Shown here in pieces: positions 48,547 through 60,403 of a stretch of 64,000 nt of DNA. The stretch spans positions 781,301 to 845,300 of the forward strand of contig NC_006691.1 in the NCBI RefSeq assembly GCF_000091045.1. Reading direction: 5' to 3'. Below the pieces are notes generated by a model. That model was not told the origin of the DNA, made no database searches, and saw nothing but the letters and a program-made list of their open reading frames with translations. This stretch comes from Cryptococcus deneoformans JEC21. Taxonomy: Eukaryota; Basidiomycota; Tremellomycetes; Tremellales; Cryptococcaceae. The first letter of the stretch is position 1. Every line of letters begins with the position of its first letter. The position numbers and the translations under genes were made by a program.

Positions 48547-49029
48547 TTAAATGTTCTTCTTCACTTCGTCTTTGGCATCCCTCGCGGCGCCTGCAGCCTT
48601 CCCGAGTGTGCGGTTAGCGCCCTGACGGGCAGACTCAGCCGTCTCAGCTGCCTTGGACCCAAGGTTGTCAGCAGCGGATTTGGCTTCGCCTTCAGACGGA
48701 GTCTTTGTGTCTGTCAAATAATGCCTAGTCAGTATCGAATGATGCACGTCGGATTTAAGACTGACCGATGGTGTTCTTTGCACTCTGGGTGGCCTTTTCG
48801 GTGGAGTCAATACCGCTCGCGAGTGTCTGGCCAACCTTCTTGTTGAGCTACCAAGCCTCATGTCTCAGCGGCAATGTCCAAGTATGATGATAGGACTTAC
48901 GTTCTCTGCGGTCTCCTTCACACTATCAGTAAGGGACTTCTGACTAAGAGCAGAGGTGCTGAGCGGTCGGCTAGCTCTTGAAAATGGAACGCGTGGAACG
49001 CGCGTGGCCATAAATCGGACGACGGACAT
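48547..49029 (-). CDS. LEA-like protein with mitochondrial-type presequence
   Basis: Three exons from 49029: MSVVRFMATRVPRVPFSRAS, rich in Arg and Ser without acids, as in mitochondrial import signals; then SLTDSVKETAENLNKKVGQT and DSTEKATQSAKNTI; then TPSEGEAKSAADNLGSKAAE and TAESARQGANRTLGKAAGAA, ending DEVKKNI at 48547. The repeating 11-residue-like pattern of Ala, Lys and Glu is that of group-3 late-embryogenesis-abundant proteins, which protect membranes and enzymes during drying or stress. Mitochondrial location is inferred from the presequence. Confidence 0.72.
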
Positions 49030-50397
49030 GATAGGAAGTTGTGAAAGGTGGTTTAGTTATGCGAGAGATGGCTTGTAAGTAGTCTTGGTAACTCCACTTG
49101 AGAGCGCTTGTTGGGTCGTGAAGTGCTGGGAACGTAAATCATCATCATCCCAATAAGATGAAGGTATATATAGTGGAGACGCAGTCATGACAGATGTGAC
49201 ATAATAGTCTAAAGTCTGGTGTCTGATGACGATACGAAGTAAAAGGTCAAATGATAAAATAATACAAACTACTGCTGACGATCTGCAGATGATGACACAG
49301 ACGGAATACAGCAGAACACAGAACATAATAATGATATTACATAGACGCAAGGACATGGATTTGAATACTGGATCAGGGTGGCAGAAATGACGTCATCTAT
49401 GACGGATACACCAATGAGCCTTTTATTAGGTCCGACGAGAAGACTCGGAGCGGAAGAGTACCCCCTCCCTGCCGTATGTTGTAGCGTACATCCTTTATTT
49501 TGTACAATCGATTGTTTAGTTTATAGGATAGGTTTATTAGGACAACTCTTTGTAAAGCATGTCAAGACGCGTAGTGTGCAGTGCCGCAGTGCATGTGTGG
49601 CTAATGAAGTGATGAGACCACTAGGAAGTATCTCGTCGCTATTATTCTTTTTTTCTTATCATATTGCTAACGATCCCGTATCACCACCCTAAGCTGGATC
49701 CCCCAGTACAGTCTGTGTAACGTCAAGTGTCAAGAAAACCTCCTCTGCTACTAATTGTTGTCACCAAACTTCCCCCCTTACAGCGGTATACCGGGAGCGG
49801 GTTTGAACCATGCTGGAATAATCAAAGGGCGATTAATCTCTTTGCTTATTAGGAGGTTATCAAACTGGGGCCTGGATACGTGGTAACTCCTTCCACCACT
49901 TAAAAGGTCTTTCCCCCCTTTTTCTCCATCAGGACTTACCAACTGAATACACACTAGAGGCACGAGCTTTTCTTCTCTTATTATAAGGTTACCCAACCAT
50001 GTCTCACAGTAGCCCTTACCAACTCTTCTCAAATAGTTATCTATAACCATCCAAATAAGAATTATTACTAATTCTTACATAACATGTTATTAATAAATTA
50101 CCATTTTATTAATGTAAACCGTTGCTCATCATGAACAAATTATTCGCTCCGAACGCACTATTAAATTATGTCATCGTGCCTCCTGACGCGTATGAGAATC
50201 CGCCGCAAACAAGAGACCGGGGAATGATCCTGAAATCCCTCCTACGTAGAAGTTGTCTCGTATACTTATTTACGTCTTACATTCAGTATCGTTCTTCTCT
50301 CCATCAACTATTAATTCTCCTTTATTCATCTCTTCGTCGCTTCATCTATACTTTTTCATCCATTTAACGTCTACATTTGTCCATTTAAACAGCAACA
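49030..50397. other. AT-rich region of about 1.4 kb without a clear gene
   Basis: This separates the LEA-like gene from the TMEM205-like gene. A 90-codon leftward ORF at 49778-50050 (YHVSRPQFDNLLISKEINRP) starts and ends abruptly and may be a transposon scrap. AT-rich palindromic sequence lies at 50060-50115 (ATTAATAAATTACC..TTTATTAATG). No other signal was recognised. Confidence 0.35.
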
Positions 50398-51065
50398 ATG
50401 GCAGTCCTTCAACAGGCTCTTGCGCCCTTTACCCTCAAGGGATTCTATCTTCTCACTTGGGGGACGGCATTGGGCTCCAATGTCTACAAAACTCTTGTAA
50501 GACAACACTTCGTCCAGCTGAAATTCCATTAGCTGATATATATGTGCGTTTAATGTGTGATAGTCCAGTTATCGAATTTTTAAGGCTCTCCCGCGACAGA
50601 CATTTGGTACTCTTCAATCTTATCTAACGCCACTCTATTTTTCGTTTTCCTCGATTACTACATCTGCCCTTCTTCTCACCCATCTCTATTTCCATCCATC
50701 TTTGATCTCTTCGCCTCGGGTTGAGCCACACTGGCTAACTTCTGAGGAGGGTCGACAGGGCCTGTTGATCGTGGCCGGCCTTGTGCCTCAAGTATTGAAC
50801 TGGCTTGTCGTTGGGCCTTTGGCGAACAGTGTTGTATTTGAAAGACACAGATTGGAGAGGGTAGAGGGAAAGGAATATGACGAAGCCAACGTAAGCGATT
50901 ATTTCAGGAACATGACATGTCTGGTTTAGCTGATATGTTATCCAGCCTTCGGATGCCATGAACAAAGTGAACAAAAAGTTCACTACCTTGCACACCATTA
51001 GCTCTGTCCTTGACACAGCTGCCCTCCTCGCACTTGCAGGTTTGGGTCTTGTTGTTAGCATGTAA
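50398..51065 (+). CDS. TMEM205-like (DUF4149) membrane protein
   Basis: Exon 1 (50398-50496) reads MAVLQQALAPFTLKGFYLLT. After an intron ending TGATAG the frame gives SSYRIFKALPRQTFGTLQSY, LTPLYFSFSSITTSALLLTH, GLLIVAGLVPQVLNWLVVGP, LANSVVFERHRLERVEGKEY, a last intron near 50890-50944, then PSDAMNKVNKKFTTLHTISS and LDTAALLALAGLGLVVSM, stop at 51065. Four membrane helices, the ALPR..FG.LQ motif and the F...H..S motif of DUF4149 proteins are present. Function in fungi is unknown. Confidence 0.8.
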
Positions 51066-51372
51066 GGAGCTGCCTACCGGCAAACGTAAATGTCTAGAAG
51101 TCGAAGTTCGAAGAACAAACAATCATATGCAGCACGCTTCTTCGTGGTGAAATATATCGGTCATAAAATTCTTAAGTTCGTATCGCTCCACTGTCATCAT
51201 ACCTAAAAGTCGGTTTATACTAGATAACCCGGGATTTGGGCGAATTATGACAACCTTGGTGTAGTACATGGTCGCCAAGCCACCTACTAACGTACAACAT
51301 TTCTTTCATAACTCCGACTGACCCGCATTGGTCATCTATCTTTTATTTCTCCATTTGATAAAACTATTTTTA

Positions 51373-52919
51373 TTAGTGTTGTCGATATCCGGCGTAAGCC
51401 GGAAGACCGGAAGGAATTCCTGGGATGTGCGTTGATTGCGTGGAGTTCGACGACGCATTCATAAGGGACTGACGGATTTGAGCATCTGCAAAGAGTGGAA
51501 GTAACCGAATGAGCTCTTGTGTCTGACATCCCATGGAAAATCTTACAAGGATCAGTATATGCCAACTGCATGGTTCGACTAGGTTCATCGACTCTGGGCA
51601 TGCCATCTCCGTCAAATGCCCCGTATACATCAATACTGGGTCTACTCAGCATGGGATGATGATCAACAGAAGGCTGGGAAGAATAAGCTGTTCTGGCAGA
51701 TACAGGATGATCATATGTCTTGTCGGTTCTCCGGTAGGCGTCGGAGGCATAATCTCGAGCAGACTCGGACTTGTCGCCAAGCTGCTCTTCATCGGCGGCC
51801 TGAATGTTAGAGTATGATATGCCTTCAGATGCCGGGGGTAACACTATTAGATCCCTATGATTGGTTTTCTGCTGTCGTCGGAAAGTAATAATGGTGAGGA
51901 CAAGCAGGATTGACCAAGCAACTAGACCGAGAGGAGGTGATGAGCGCATAGAATGATAAGCAGCTGAATGTCACGCACTGGATGAGAACCAATCGAAGAT
52001 TGCAGACGCCTTTTTGGTCTTGCACCAATTCTGCAAGCCACTCTTGTAACTGTCGCCAAGGTCAGAGTGAGGGTCATTACTGGAATTTTTGCAACCTTTT
52101 TCAGTCCAGGCTATATAAAAGTAGACTCCAGGTAAGTTGTCTGCTGTATATTATAGGACGATAACTCACCACTAATAGTGACAATAAATGCTGCTAAAAG
52201 CATGAGAAAAGTCCCAAAAGCATGGAGTATTAGTGTCGACCGCGTTTGAGCTAGGAATTGGGCAGGACGCTTCAATTTGTCCCATCTATCAAGAACTATT
52301 AAGACAAGGATTGGGTAGAGGAGAGGAAATAGATCACACCGATCATAGACAATGGGTACGACCATCAAAATAACGGTCAAGGAAAATGAGAGTAGAAGCA
52401 GAAACAGGACAAAACCGGTTCCTCCCGCTACATTTATGTCGGCCAATCAGCATTATTGAATGGTGATTATAATAATTGTTAGGATATTAAATGGACAATA
52501 CCTACACACAGAGAACCATTTGGCCTGGAAGCCGGCCACTGCTCCCATGGTACAAACGGCAATGAAGGTGAAGAACATCTAAAATCAAACCATTAGATTT
52601 TCCTACTCTTCGACTGACAATACAACTCACAGCAGCTGAGTGTAAGATGATGTGTGATCTCTGAAGCGATGGCTGCACGTCATCAAGTCAGCATGTCATT
52701 GAAGAGTCAGGATATATCCACCAGTGATCGGAAGATGACCTAGATGAGCCTGTCACCTACTTCTGCGTAGTCATGCTTATCAGCGAATGGGTTTTCCATA
52801 TTGAGTCCACATTCATTCGATCGCTTGAGGACATTGCGGTCTAAGTTGGATTTGAAGATTTTTGAGAGCTTGTTGCCGATTGAAGAAAAAGCGAGTGTGG
52901 ACTTGAGTTTGTCTATCAT
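51373..52919 (-). CDS. MARVEL-domain tetraspan membrane protein
   Basis: From MIDKLKSTLAFSSIGNKLSK at 52919, exons give HIILHSAAMFFTFIAVCTMG, AVAGFQAKWFSV, GGTGFVLFLLLLSFSLTVIL, LILHAFGTFLMLLAAFIVTI, a loop ending QNWCKTKKASAIFDWFSS, and a fourth helix VAWSILLVLTIITFRRQQ. The four-helix plan with a final C-x-x-x-K-A-x-x-x-F-x-W helix is that of fungal MARVEL proteins, which associate with membrane domains and vesicle traffic. A hydrophilic tail (YASDAYRRTDKTYDHPVSAR) ends GIPSGLPAYAGYRQH at 51373. The specific role is unknown. Confidence 0.72.
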
Positions 52920-53359
52920 TATGTATAGTGAATTGCGTAGTTGAAAAAGCCGAAGCCGAATATCAAAGATGGGGTAAGCTGCAAACTTCCACTTCTAGAG
53001 AATAGAACGTAGGAAGGGAAGCAGTGTAACAATGCAGTACTAGTAGCTGGTCGCTGTTGTTGTTGATGTTGTTGTTAACGTTGATGACCGCTTGTCCACT
53101 ATTATTACGAACGCAAACATTCGATGTTAAGGTCGAATAAAAAGCAGTCCTTTGAAAACTTTCGCTGAATAATTAATTGCGTGTCTGGTGAAGAGGACAA
53201 ACTGCCAAAGGTAGTTGACTGATGTCTGTACTTAACAGGGAAGCGGCAAGATAGGTGTCAACGGTGAGCTGTGTGGATAGAAGATAGAGTGAGGAAGTCT
53301 ATTTGTTGTAAACGGAACCAAATCTGAGGTAAACACGGGTTTTGTGATTGTTGTGCATG

Positions 53360-53505
53360 AAACTAGGCTATTTAAAGGCGCATTATTCATCCGTAAAAAG
53401 AAGGTCTGATTCTGTAGTATCATCCTGTAGATGTTATGTCTGATTATTACCTCCGTATGAATAAACAATGGCCATTTGAAAATGGTCGGAAACGGCAAAA
53501 TAACG
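53360..53505 (+). repeat. Dispersed repeat family B, copy 1
   Basis: The sequence around TATTTAAAGGCGCATTATTC through GGCCATTTGAAAATGGTCG matches 61148-61265 in the same orientation (ATT-TAAGGATGCATTATTC through GGCCATCTGAAGATGGTCG), at roughly 70-75 percent identity by eye. It has no coding content and is likely an old transposon fragment. Each copy carries the small palindrome CCATNTGAANATGG. Confidence 0.6.
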
Positions 53506-53639
53506 AAATACGTACCCCGCCAAAGTTGCTGTTTGTGAAGCCCCCTTCCTTGAGCCTTCTGGCTTCGTCGGAGACCGGTCAATGTCCGTCGAGGAGCTTT
53601 ATGTCAATTATCATATAGCTTTATTTCCTATTTTATGTA

Positions 53640-53835
53640 TCTTTTTAAGTGAAATGATTTAATCTAGCTAATCAACAAGTAAACTGAATGAAGTACTCTT
53701 CACTCCCCCCGGCTGACTTCCATCTTCTGCAATCCCCCTATACCTCAACAGCATTAGAGATATATTAGCAACCGACTGCCCTCCTCCAGATTTCCCAAGC
53801 TCCTTCATCCACCTTTTCATAAATAGTTAAATAAA
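53640..53835 (-). repeat. Dispersed repeat, copy 2 (inverted relative to 44640-44830)
   Basis: Reading leftward from 53830 gives GGATGAAGGAGCTTGGGAAA and TGGAGGAGGGCAGTCGGTTG, matching 44660-44770 with scattered differences. The match fades into AT-rich sequence near 53640. Part of an intergenic stretch of 1.4 kb (52920-54322) that otherwise shows nothing recognisable. Confidence 0.6.
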
Positions 53836-54322
53836 GTAGAGATGAAAATTATATGATGAATGTTTTAAGTACAACAATCTGAAGTGTAATAATTAATTAA
53901 ATATAATTGTTTTCACATTAATAGCCTTTGATGAGATCATCAGAGAAAACAGGAAAGAGAAAGAAGAGCCTCAAGGCGGCAATAAAAAAGCAGCGGATCT
54001 ACTAATATTTGATCCCGCAAGGGGATTACAAACTATTGGCCAAAGTAGATAGACGGCGGGGTAGATGGCTGAGTGGCTGTAGGTTAATATATTTGTAGTC
54101 GCTTGATTTTCGCCACCATATTGTCTTTACATATCTCGTTTTACTGAACCCCTTCTCTTATTTGTTGCGCCTCTCACTCGCAATGCCGCTTTCCAACTCA
54201 TAGTAATCACGAATCTAGCCATTATACGCCACACTTCATTGGAGCCTAGGTCTTGAAGCATCATCACCTAGTAACCAACAGTTCCCTTTGGATATTATTC
54301 ACATTGCGACAATAGTGTCGAG

Positions 54323-56911
54323 ATGTCGTCGTTACCTGAAGATGGCATTTCTGGAGCTTCAGCGGACGACGCTGGAGAAGATGTGCAGCCTGCAAATACT
54401 GTTGGCAATGTGAGTATATCCTACCAGCGCGTCAATTTGCTGATTGCCCGTATGCGCAGGCTGTGAATATGAGGGATTTGTCCCATGTGTTCGACACATC
54501 TCTACAGATGCCCTCCGAATCACAGCCAGGCAGCACCGTCGCCACTCCATCGTTGTCTCCCAGCTTAATCTCTACTGCGGAATGGGAGCAGGAACTCGCA
54601 AGCTCTCCCCCTGCTAATTCTGCCGTTCACACTAGTCGTCCTTTTCCATCCGCCTCGGTCACAAGCAGACAAAATGAACAACCGTCCATTCTTAATTCTC
54701 ATTATCTGTCACCTATTCCTTCAAGCCCTAGTCAAAAATCTGTGACAGCGCCTCTTAACGCCCCTGACTACTTGTCACAGAGGACCCTCCCTCCAGAGCC
54801 TGCGTTTCCCTTTCCCAGTAGTATGTGCCCAGTAATTATTCATCTTCGTGAATCGTTGCTGATTTCTGGTGTCACTGCCCCTTGCCACTGTAGTCAAACA
54901 TATAACGCCAAATGAAAAATTAACTCCTTCTAATCCGCCTGTCGCGGGTAGTGGCCAAGCATCTGCTGCTTTGTCAAGGCCCAATTCGTCTGCGAGTAAT
55001 GATGGCACCTCAGCCTCGTTGGCCGGAAAAAACGAGGATAGCTCCGCCGCTATGAAATCCGTTAGCCGCCCGGAGTCCATCGCAGCCACTACAAATGGTC
55101 ACGATATCATAAGCCACGCGTCAGGAGAAAAACGTCCAGGGACAGCTATCAAGTCTGGGCGGTCGTCCTCGTCTGCCGTGAAACCACCTGCAGAGCTGAT
55201 CTCCAAAAAGTCCTTTTTCCATAAAATGTTCCATCCGAATCAGGACAAACATGATGGGAAGAATGCTGTCGGGCAAAGCCGGCTGCATCTTGAACTCCCT
55301 CGCGATGCGCCCAGCAATGGCCTAGCGAGTGGCCGAGTTAGTCCGTCTGTTATGGGACCGAATACCACTGAGTCGCCTCCTCTTACGCCCTCGGGCAATA
55401 TCTCTGATATTGATTCACGACCTCCATCTCGAGCGCCAAGTCGACCTCCTAGCGTCAGGCGTCAAAACTCGGCCCCTGGCCATGATATCTCTGTTCAAAC
55501 TTTTGTTGATCCAAAGAATGCTGTCACGCCTCCCGTAGGTGTATTGGCTCCTCAGCCCCAGCGCAGATTATCACAGAGGTCAGCTGGCTCTCCTAGTCGT
55601 CGATCTGCTTCCGCTGGACAAGGGGTCACTGCAAAGAAGGATGAGTCTGCGGGAAACAGTGGTACTAAATTTACTCTCAAGGATCTTGTCGGACTGGGAG
55701 ATAATAAGGTTAAAAAAGCGTCTGCAGCAGGTTCGGCCAAAGGTTCAGATCGGGGATCAACCAGGGGGAGTGAAATAGGAGACAACAATAGCACAGCATC
55801 GTTGTTAAAAAAGTATGGTGTGTGCGATCGTGCTGCCATTGGCAAAGGGGCGACAGCAGTCGTCAGATTAGCGCATAAATGGGATAGAAGGGAAGAAAAA
55901 CTGTACGCGGTGAAGGTAAGCAGTGGCTTGTGCTGGATTAGTGCACGTATCTCACATTCTTAATAGGAGTTCCGTAAGCGTCGTAAGAATGAGACAGAAA
56001 AGGATTACGTCAAGAAACTCACTTCAGAGTTCTGCATATCGTCAACCTTGCACCACATCAATGTTGTTGAGACAGTTGATTTAGTGCAAGATGAAGCACA
56101 TCATTGGTGTGAAGTCATGGAATATTGTCCCGGAGGCGATCTCTATGCCGCAATCAAGAAGGGAGGCATGTCCAGCCAAGAGGTAGAGTGCTCATTCAAG
56201 CAAATAATGCAAGGCATTGCATATCTTCATTCCATGGGAGTGGCCCATCGAGATATTAAGCCTGAGAATTTACTTTTAGATGGAAGAGGACATGTCAAGG
56301 TGCGAGAAAGTTTTATAATGTATCCCGTGTTGCGGTAAAGCTGATGTCCCCTCGTAGATAACTGATTTCGGCGTTTCAGATGTGTTCAGAATGTGTTGGG
56401 AAAAGAAGACGCACATGAGCAAAGGCTTATGCGGGTCGGAGCCTTATATAGCGCCGGAGCTGTTTGAGCAAAAAGGTTAGCGCTAGTCCTTTTTTTTACT
56501 CAACCGGCATGTGACTGACCGATCTTATTCAATTAAGAGTACGATGCTCGTCTTGTTGATGTGTGGGCTGCCGCTATCGTATTCTACTGCATGCAGTTTC
56601 AAGAACTGCCATGGAGAATTGCAAAACCAAGCGATCCGACATTTGCCGCCTATATGCAGCAATACAAACCACAACACGTTGTGGACGCGAGTGGCGGAAC
56701 CCACCATCCTACCCCACCTCCGATCAACAACTTGATCCCAAGGGAATGTCGCAGTGTGATCAAACACATGCTTGATCCAGATCCCAAGACCAGATGGACC
56801 GTGGATGAGGCGCTAAAGGACAAATGGCTCGGCAATGTTGAGGTCTGTCAGGAAGGCCAAGAAAATAGTCACAGGCACATCACGGCCGGGATGGATATCG
56901 TCAGAGTGTAG
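54323..56911 (+). CDS. HAL4/SAT4-type Ser/Thr protein kinase
   Basis: A long disordered N-terminus (MSSLPEDGISGASADDAGED; many Ser/Pro-rich blocks; SFFHKMFHPNQDKHDGKNAV) precedes a kinase domain: KKYGVCDRAAIGKGATAVVR (Gly loop), LYAVKEF (Lys), EVMEYCPGGDLYAAIKKGGM, GVAHRDIKPENLLLDGRGHV, KITDFGVSDVFRMCWEKKTH, GLCGSEPYIAPELFEQKEYD, VDVWAAAIVFYCMQFQELPW and CRSVIKHMLDPDPKTRWTVD, stop at 56911. All catalytic residues (VAVK Lys, HRD, DFG, APE) are intact. Insert and DFGVSDVFR fit the fungal NPR1/HAL4/SAT4/HRK1 group that regulates potassium uptake and plasma-membrane transporters. Family level is firm, exact orthology not. Confidence 0.88.
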
Positions 56912-58042
56912 ATCGTTCAGGTGGCGTTGACGGACCGGAACGAGGAGATGGAACACTGTTCAAGCGTATTGGTCATTCCTATTATATCGCATCTGTTCCA
57001 ATGCTTTTCACCTATCGTTCTGCTTTATTTTCTTTTCGATATCTGTACATACAAGCAATGCTAGTGAATAATAATATTAGACTTCGGAGTATAAAAAGAT
57101 GATCAAGAAAATATCTGCTGCACTTTGAAATTAATCCTTCCCTCGGCCTCTTACTACGATATACAGAAGATATTCTACCATCGTCTCGGGCTTTTTTTCT
57201 AGCCGAACTTGTGGAGGAATATATCAACTTTTTATCATAATTTGTATTTGTAAGTATCAGCGCCTCCTTTGTAATTAGGAAACCAAATGATGACTATCGA
57301 AGGTATAAATTATGAAAAAAAATTACCAGGCCGCATGCTCAAATATATATGAACAATTTCAGCTTCCATCATTCTTCATTCATTCCTATAACATGTGTCA
57401 CTGCTCAGCCTTAAATAAATTAAAAAAAAATAAAGTCGGGTCAATCGACACAAGGAGGGTGTGTGGGCTTGGTTGAATCACAAATAACTCGGGACAAATT
57501 GTATTTGTAATGTTGGAACCCGGATGATTAGTGATCCTGGGGGAAGGAGAATATGCATCGAAAAGTTTTGAAGAAGAGATTAAGTACAAATGGAACGAAG
57601 AACAAAGCCGCATGGAGCACGAGAGGCGGGGAGAGGTAGGCGACTTCTCACATCAACCCCCCTTCTTCCACCGACCCGAGGTATTATGCAGAGGATAACG
57701 ACGCAAGCGGCAAATGGACTTCTGTACAAGCTATTATAAATAACTTAAAAATGGGTGTTAAGAAAGTAATTACATTACATAAACACTGATGGCACGCCTA
57801 TCAAACCGTCAAAAACCCTTTCCAATTTTACGAGGCAGGTCCTTATTAATACCCTTCAATTATCAGCAGTCATTCCGTCCATGAATTATAAACATCATAT
57901 CTTTCGGCTACTCACACATGTTAGCTCGCTTTACGTCTCACTTTCCATCTGCTACTGCTACCACTGTCAACATATTATCAACGCGAACACTCAACTAGTA
58001 TAGACTGCAAGATAACCGGACTGCTCGCCGAGTTTTTCTAGA
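56912..58042. other. Intergenic region, about 1.1 kb
   Basis: Between two rightward genes: 3' flank of the kinase and upstream of RDS3. AT-rich stretches and short ORFs only; nothing recognised. Confidence 0.3.
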
Positions 58043-58957
58043 ATGGTAAGGCCAACCGGATGGTCATGAAGCACGGCCAGACTTATAACAATCATTCGCA
58101 GTCCAAACACCACCCTGATCTGTTAATGTGCCGAAGGCAGCCCGGGATAGGTTAGTCAACAATTTAGCGTCATCAGGCTCGCTACTTATATTAATGACTT
58201 GGCAGCTATTGGCCGCATGTGTGAAAAGTGCGATGGCAAATGGTCAGTCGCTATCAGTGCTTTTTGTTCAGGAGTTGAGTTCATTGAACACACTCAACTC
58301 TCGACTTCTTACTGTCTTATTTGAAGCAAATTCTGACATCTGCCATTTTGCAGCCCGGTCTGTGACTCGTACGTAAGGCCCATGACTTTAGTGAGGATTT
58401 GCGATGAGTGTTCTTGTGAGTGTCAAGATTTTTTTCTGTCTTTGATATTTCTCCTCTGCCATCTATGTAGTTTTGAGATCATTGTTATTGTAAATGCTGA
58501 CACACCACAAGTTGGAACAACCGCAGGTAAATGTATAGTTTGTTCATCGCCTGGTATGTTGTTCCATAAGCTTTCGACCGCCTGCCCATGCTAATGCTGC
58601 TGCTAGCCATATCGGATGCCTATTATTGCACGGAATGTACTAGGCTAGAAAAGGATCGAGATGGGTGTCCACGAATCATCAACGTGAGTAGTGTATCCCA
58701 CGGTCTCAGCCCGCGATTCAACTCACGAAGATGTTTCACTTTTCTTTGTTCCTTTTGTTTTCCATTGTCTGGTCACTGACATAATACGCTGACTCTTATT
58801 ACTGGCTACGACAGATGGGAGCAAGCCGGGTGGATGCCTTCTACGAACGAAAAAAACTGGGGTAGGTAGCGCTTTTACCATTTCTGTCATTCTTACTGAT
58901 CAGTGACCGATGCTTCCTCTCAGACTCGAAAAAGGCGGAGGTTTCAAAAAGGGATAG
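58043..58957 (+). CDS. RDS3: Splicing factor RDS3/PHF5A (SF3b complex)
   Basis: A highly split gene: exon 1 is just the ATG at 58043, then [100 protein letters not shown] and RKKLGLEKGGGFKKG, stop at 58957. About 116 residues with the family's paired CxxC zinc sites, almost unbroken over its whole length. PHF5A/Rds3 is a zinc-knot protein in SF3b of the U2 snRNP that helps recognise the branch-point adenosine. The single-codon first exon and at least seven introns mean no long ORF marks this gene. Confidence 0.95.
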
Positions 58958-59336
58958 AGTTTTATACAGTTTCTATACTATTTTGTTTTTGCTCTGAGTA
59001 ATTACAGACTTCCCCTAGGATAATTGAAGTAAGGTCACACCAATATTTTGCGGCCATAGGGAAACTGGTCTAATCTTGGGTCACGTACGAGGCATGTGAT
59101 ATGTAATTGGATGATGACTGTGCAAGAAGAGTTTCTACACTACCAGTTTGCGAAGGCTCCGCCATAAAGTAGGATTTAAGTTTAACGACTTCATAATGAT
59201 ATTTTTGACTTGTACACAGCTTTAATAAGGCTGGCCAACTAATATTTAACACTTCTCGCACAGCACTATCAACGCGATTTGAAACGACCACGGCAGAGTA
59301 TTACAACCTATCTGGAAGTAGCCTGAAAGCAAACAC

Positions 59337-60403
59337 TCAGGTGCTATGAGAAAGGTCGCCGACAGGAAGAATGAAGTAGCTGGTATCCTTGGTAAGCATC
59401 CCGGCAAGCCCTGTGTATGCAGCAACCGCGGCAGTTAACTTTGATCAGACATGTGTCAGCTTTTCCGGTAATATATTCCTATCGTACGGACTCACGATAC
59501 CGAAAGCGCCGCCAGCCTTGGTAGCATTAGTGCTGGGTGCCAAATAGCCCGCGGCGCTACAACCAAGTGTTAGGTAACTGTCGAAGATAGGAATAAGCTA
59601 TTTAACTCACAGCAACCAGAAGGTGATGTCGAGGAAAACGAATACACAAATGAGGGCGACGGACGATCGAAGACAGGCAAGCAATAGGATGAATGTCACG
59701 AGGGCCCAAGCTACAAGATACAGACCCAATGCGTTGTCAAGCATGGCTGGATCGTCATACGAAGCGAGCACTTCAAATTGTGGAATGTAAAGAGCTGCAG
59801 AAAACAGTGAGTACGCCATTTCGTAACTAATGACGAAGTATGCCCACCTGCGAAAGAAAGCCAGAAGCCGCCGTAAGAGCAGAACGCCGTTGCCTAATTG
59901 TTTTTCCATGAATCAAAGGCTCTCTGATGATTCAGAACAAGCAGCAGGAAGGACCCACTTACACCAAAAGTGTTGCCGCATGCCCATTCTTCGATTCCCA
60001 CGATGATCTGACAAAGACCTCCATAGCCTAAGGCCATGCCAAGTATCACGTTATGTACGGTGATACCTCGAGTTGAAATGTTAAATAGGGAAAGCAGAAA
60101 TGTTGTGGCTGCGAAACTTGACAAACGACATTCTAGTCAGATCAGATGTCCGAGACCAAATGAGAGACGGACCTACCTGATCAGACCCAAAGGGGCGGGA
60201 TTGCCAAATTTCCTGTGGAATACGGGGAAGGCTGGCTGACTTGTGTCCATGGGATGACCTCCCGGAGTTATAAACCTTGTCATTGGTCCGCCTGTTCCGT
60301 GATAACCAGTAGCACCATTGGAGGGTGCGAAGGACGCGTTGTCGTTTGTTAAGTGTCGTTCTACTACATCATCGTGACCGCTGGAGAGCTTTGTTTCAGA
60401 CAT
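59337..60403 (-). CDS. Acetate transporter, GPR1/FUN34/YaaH (Ato) family
   Basis: From MSETKLSSGHDDVVERHLTN at 60403 the cytosolic head leads to FGNPAPLGLI, the NPAPLGL signature of Ato proteins. Then helices FAATTFLLSLFNISTRGITV, VILGMALGYGGLCQIIVGIE, EEWACGNTFG, FCSYGGFWLSFA (the second family motif), DDPAMLDNALGLYLVAWALV, TFILLLACLRSSVALICVFV, FLDITFWLL and a last helix with TAAVAAYTGLAGMLTKDTSY, ending at 59337. Six helices are expected. Members move acetate/succinate with protons, or export ammonium, at the plasma membrane; which cannot be told here. Confidence 0.92.

Noticed and set aside
49778..50050. 90-codon leftward ORF in AT-rich DNA
   Set aside because: No identifiable family or flanking exons; possibly transposon-derived but unsupported.
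54001..54110. Possible tRNA-like stretch (GGCTGAGTGGC)
   Set aside because: The D-loop-like string is not accompanied by an anticodon arm or a GGTTCRA T-loop at the right distance, so no tRNA was called.
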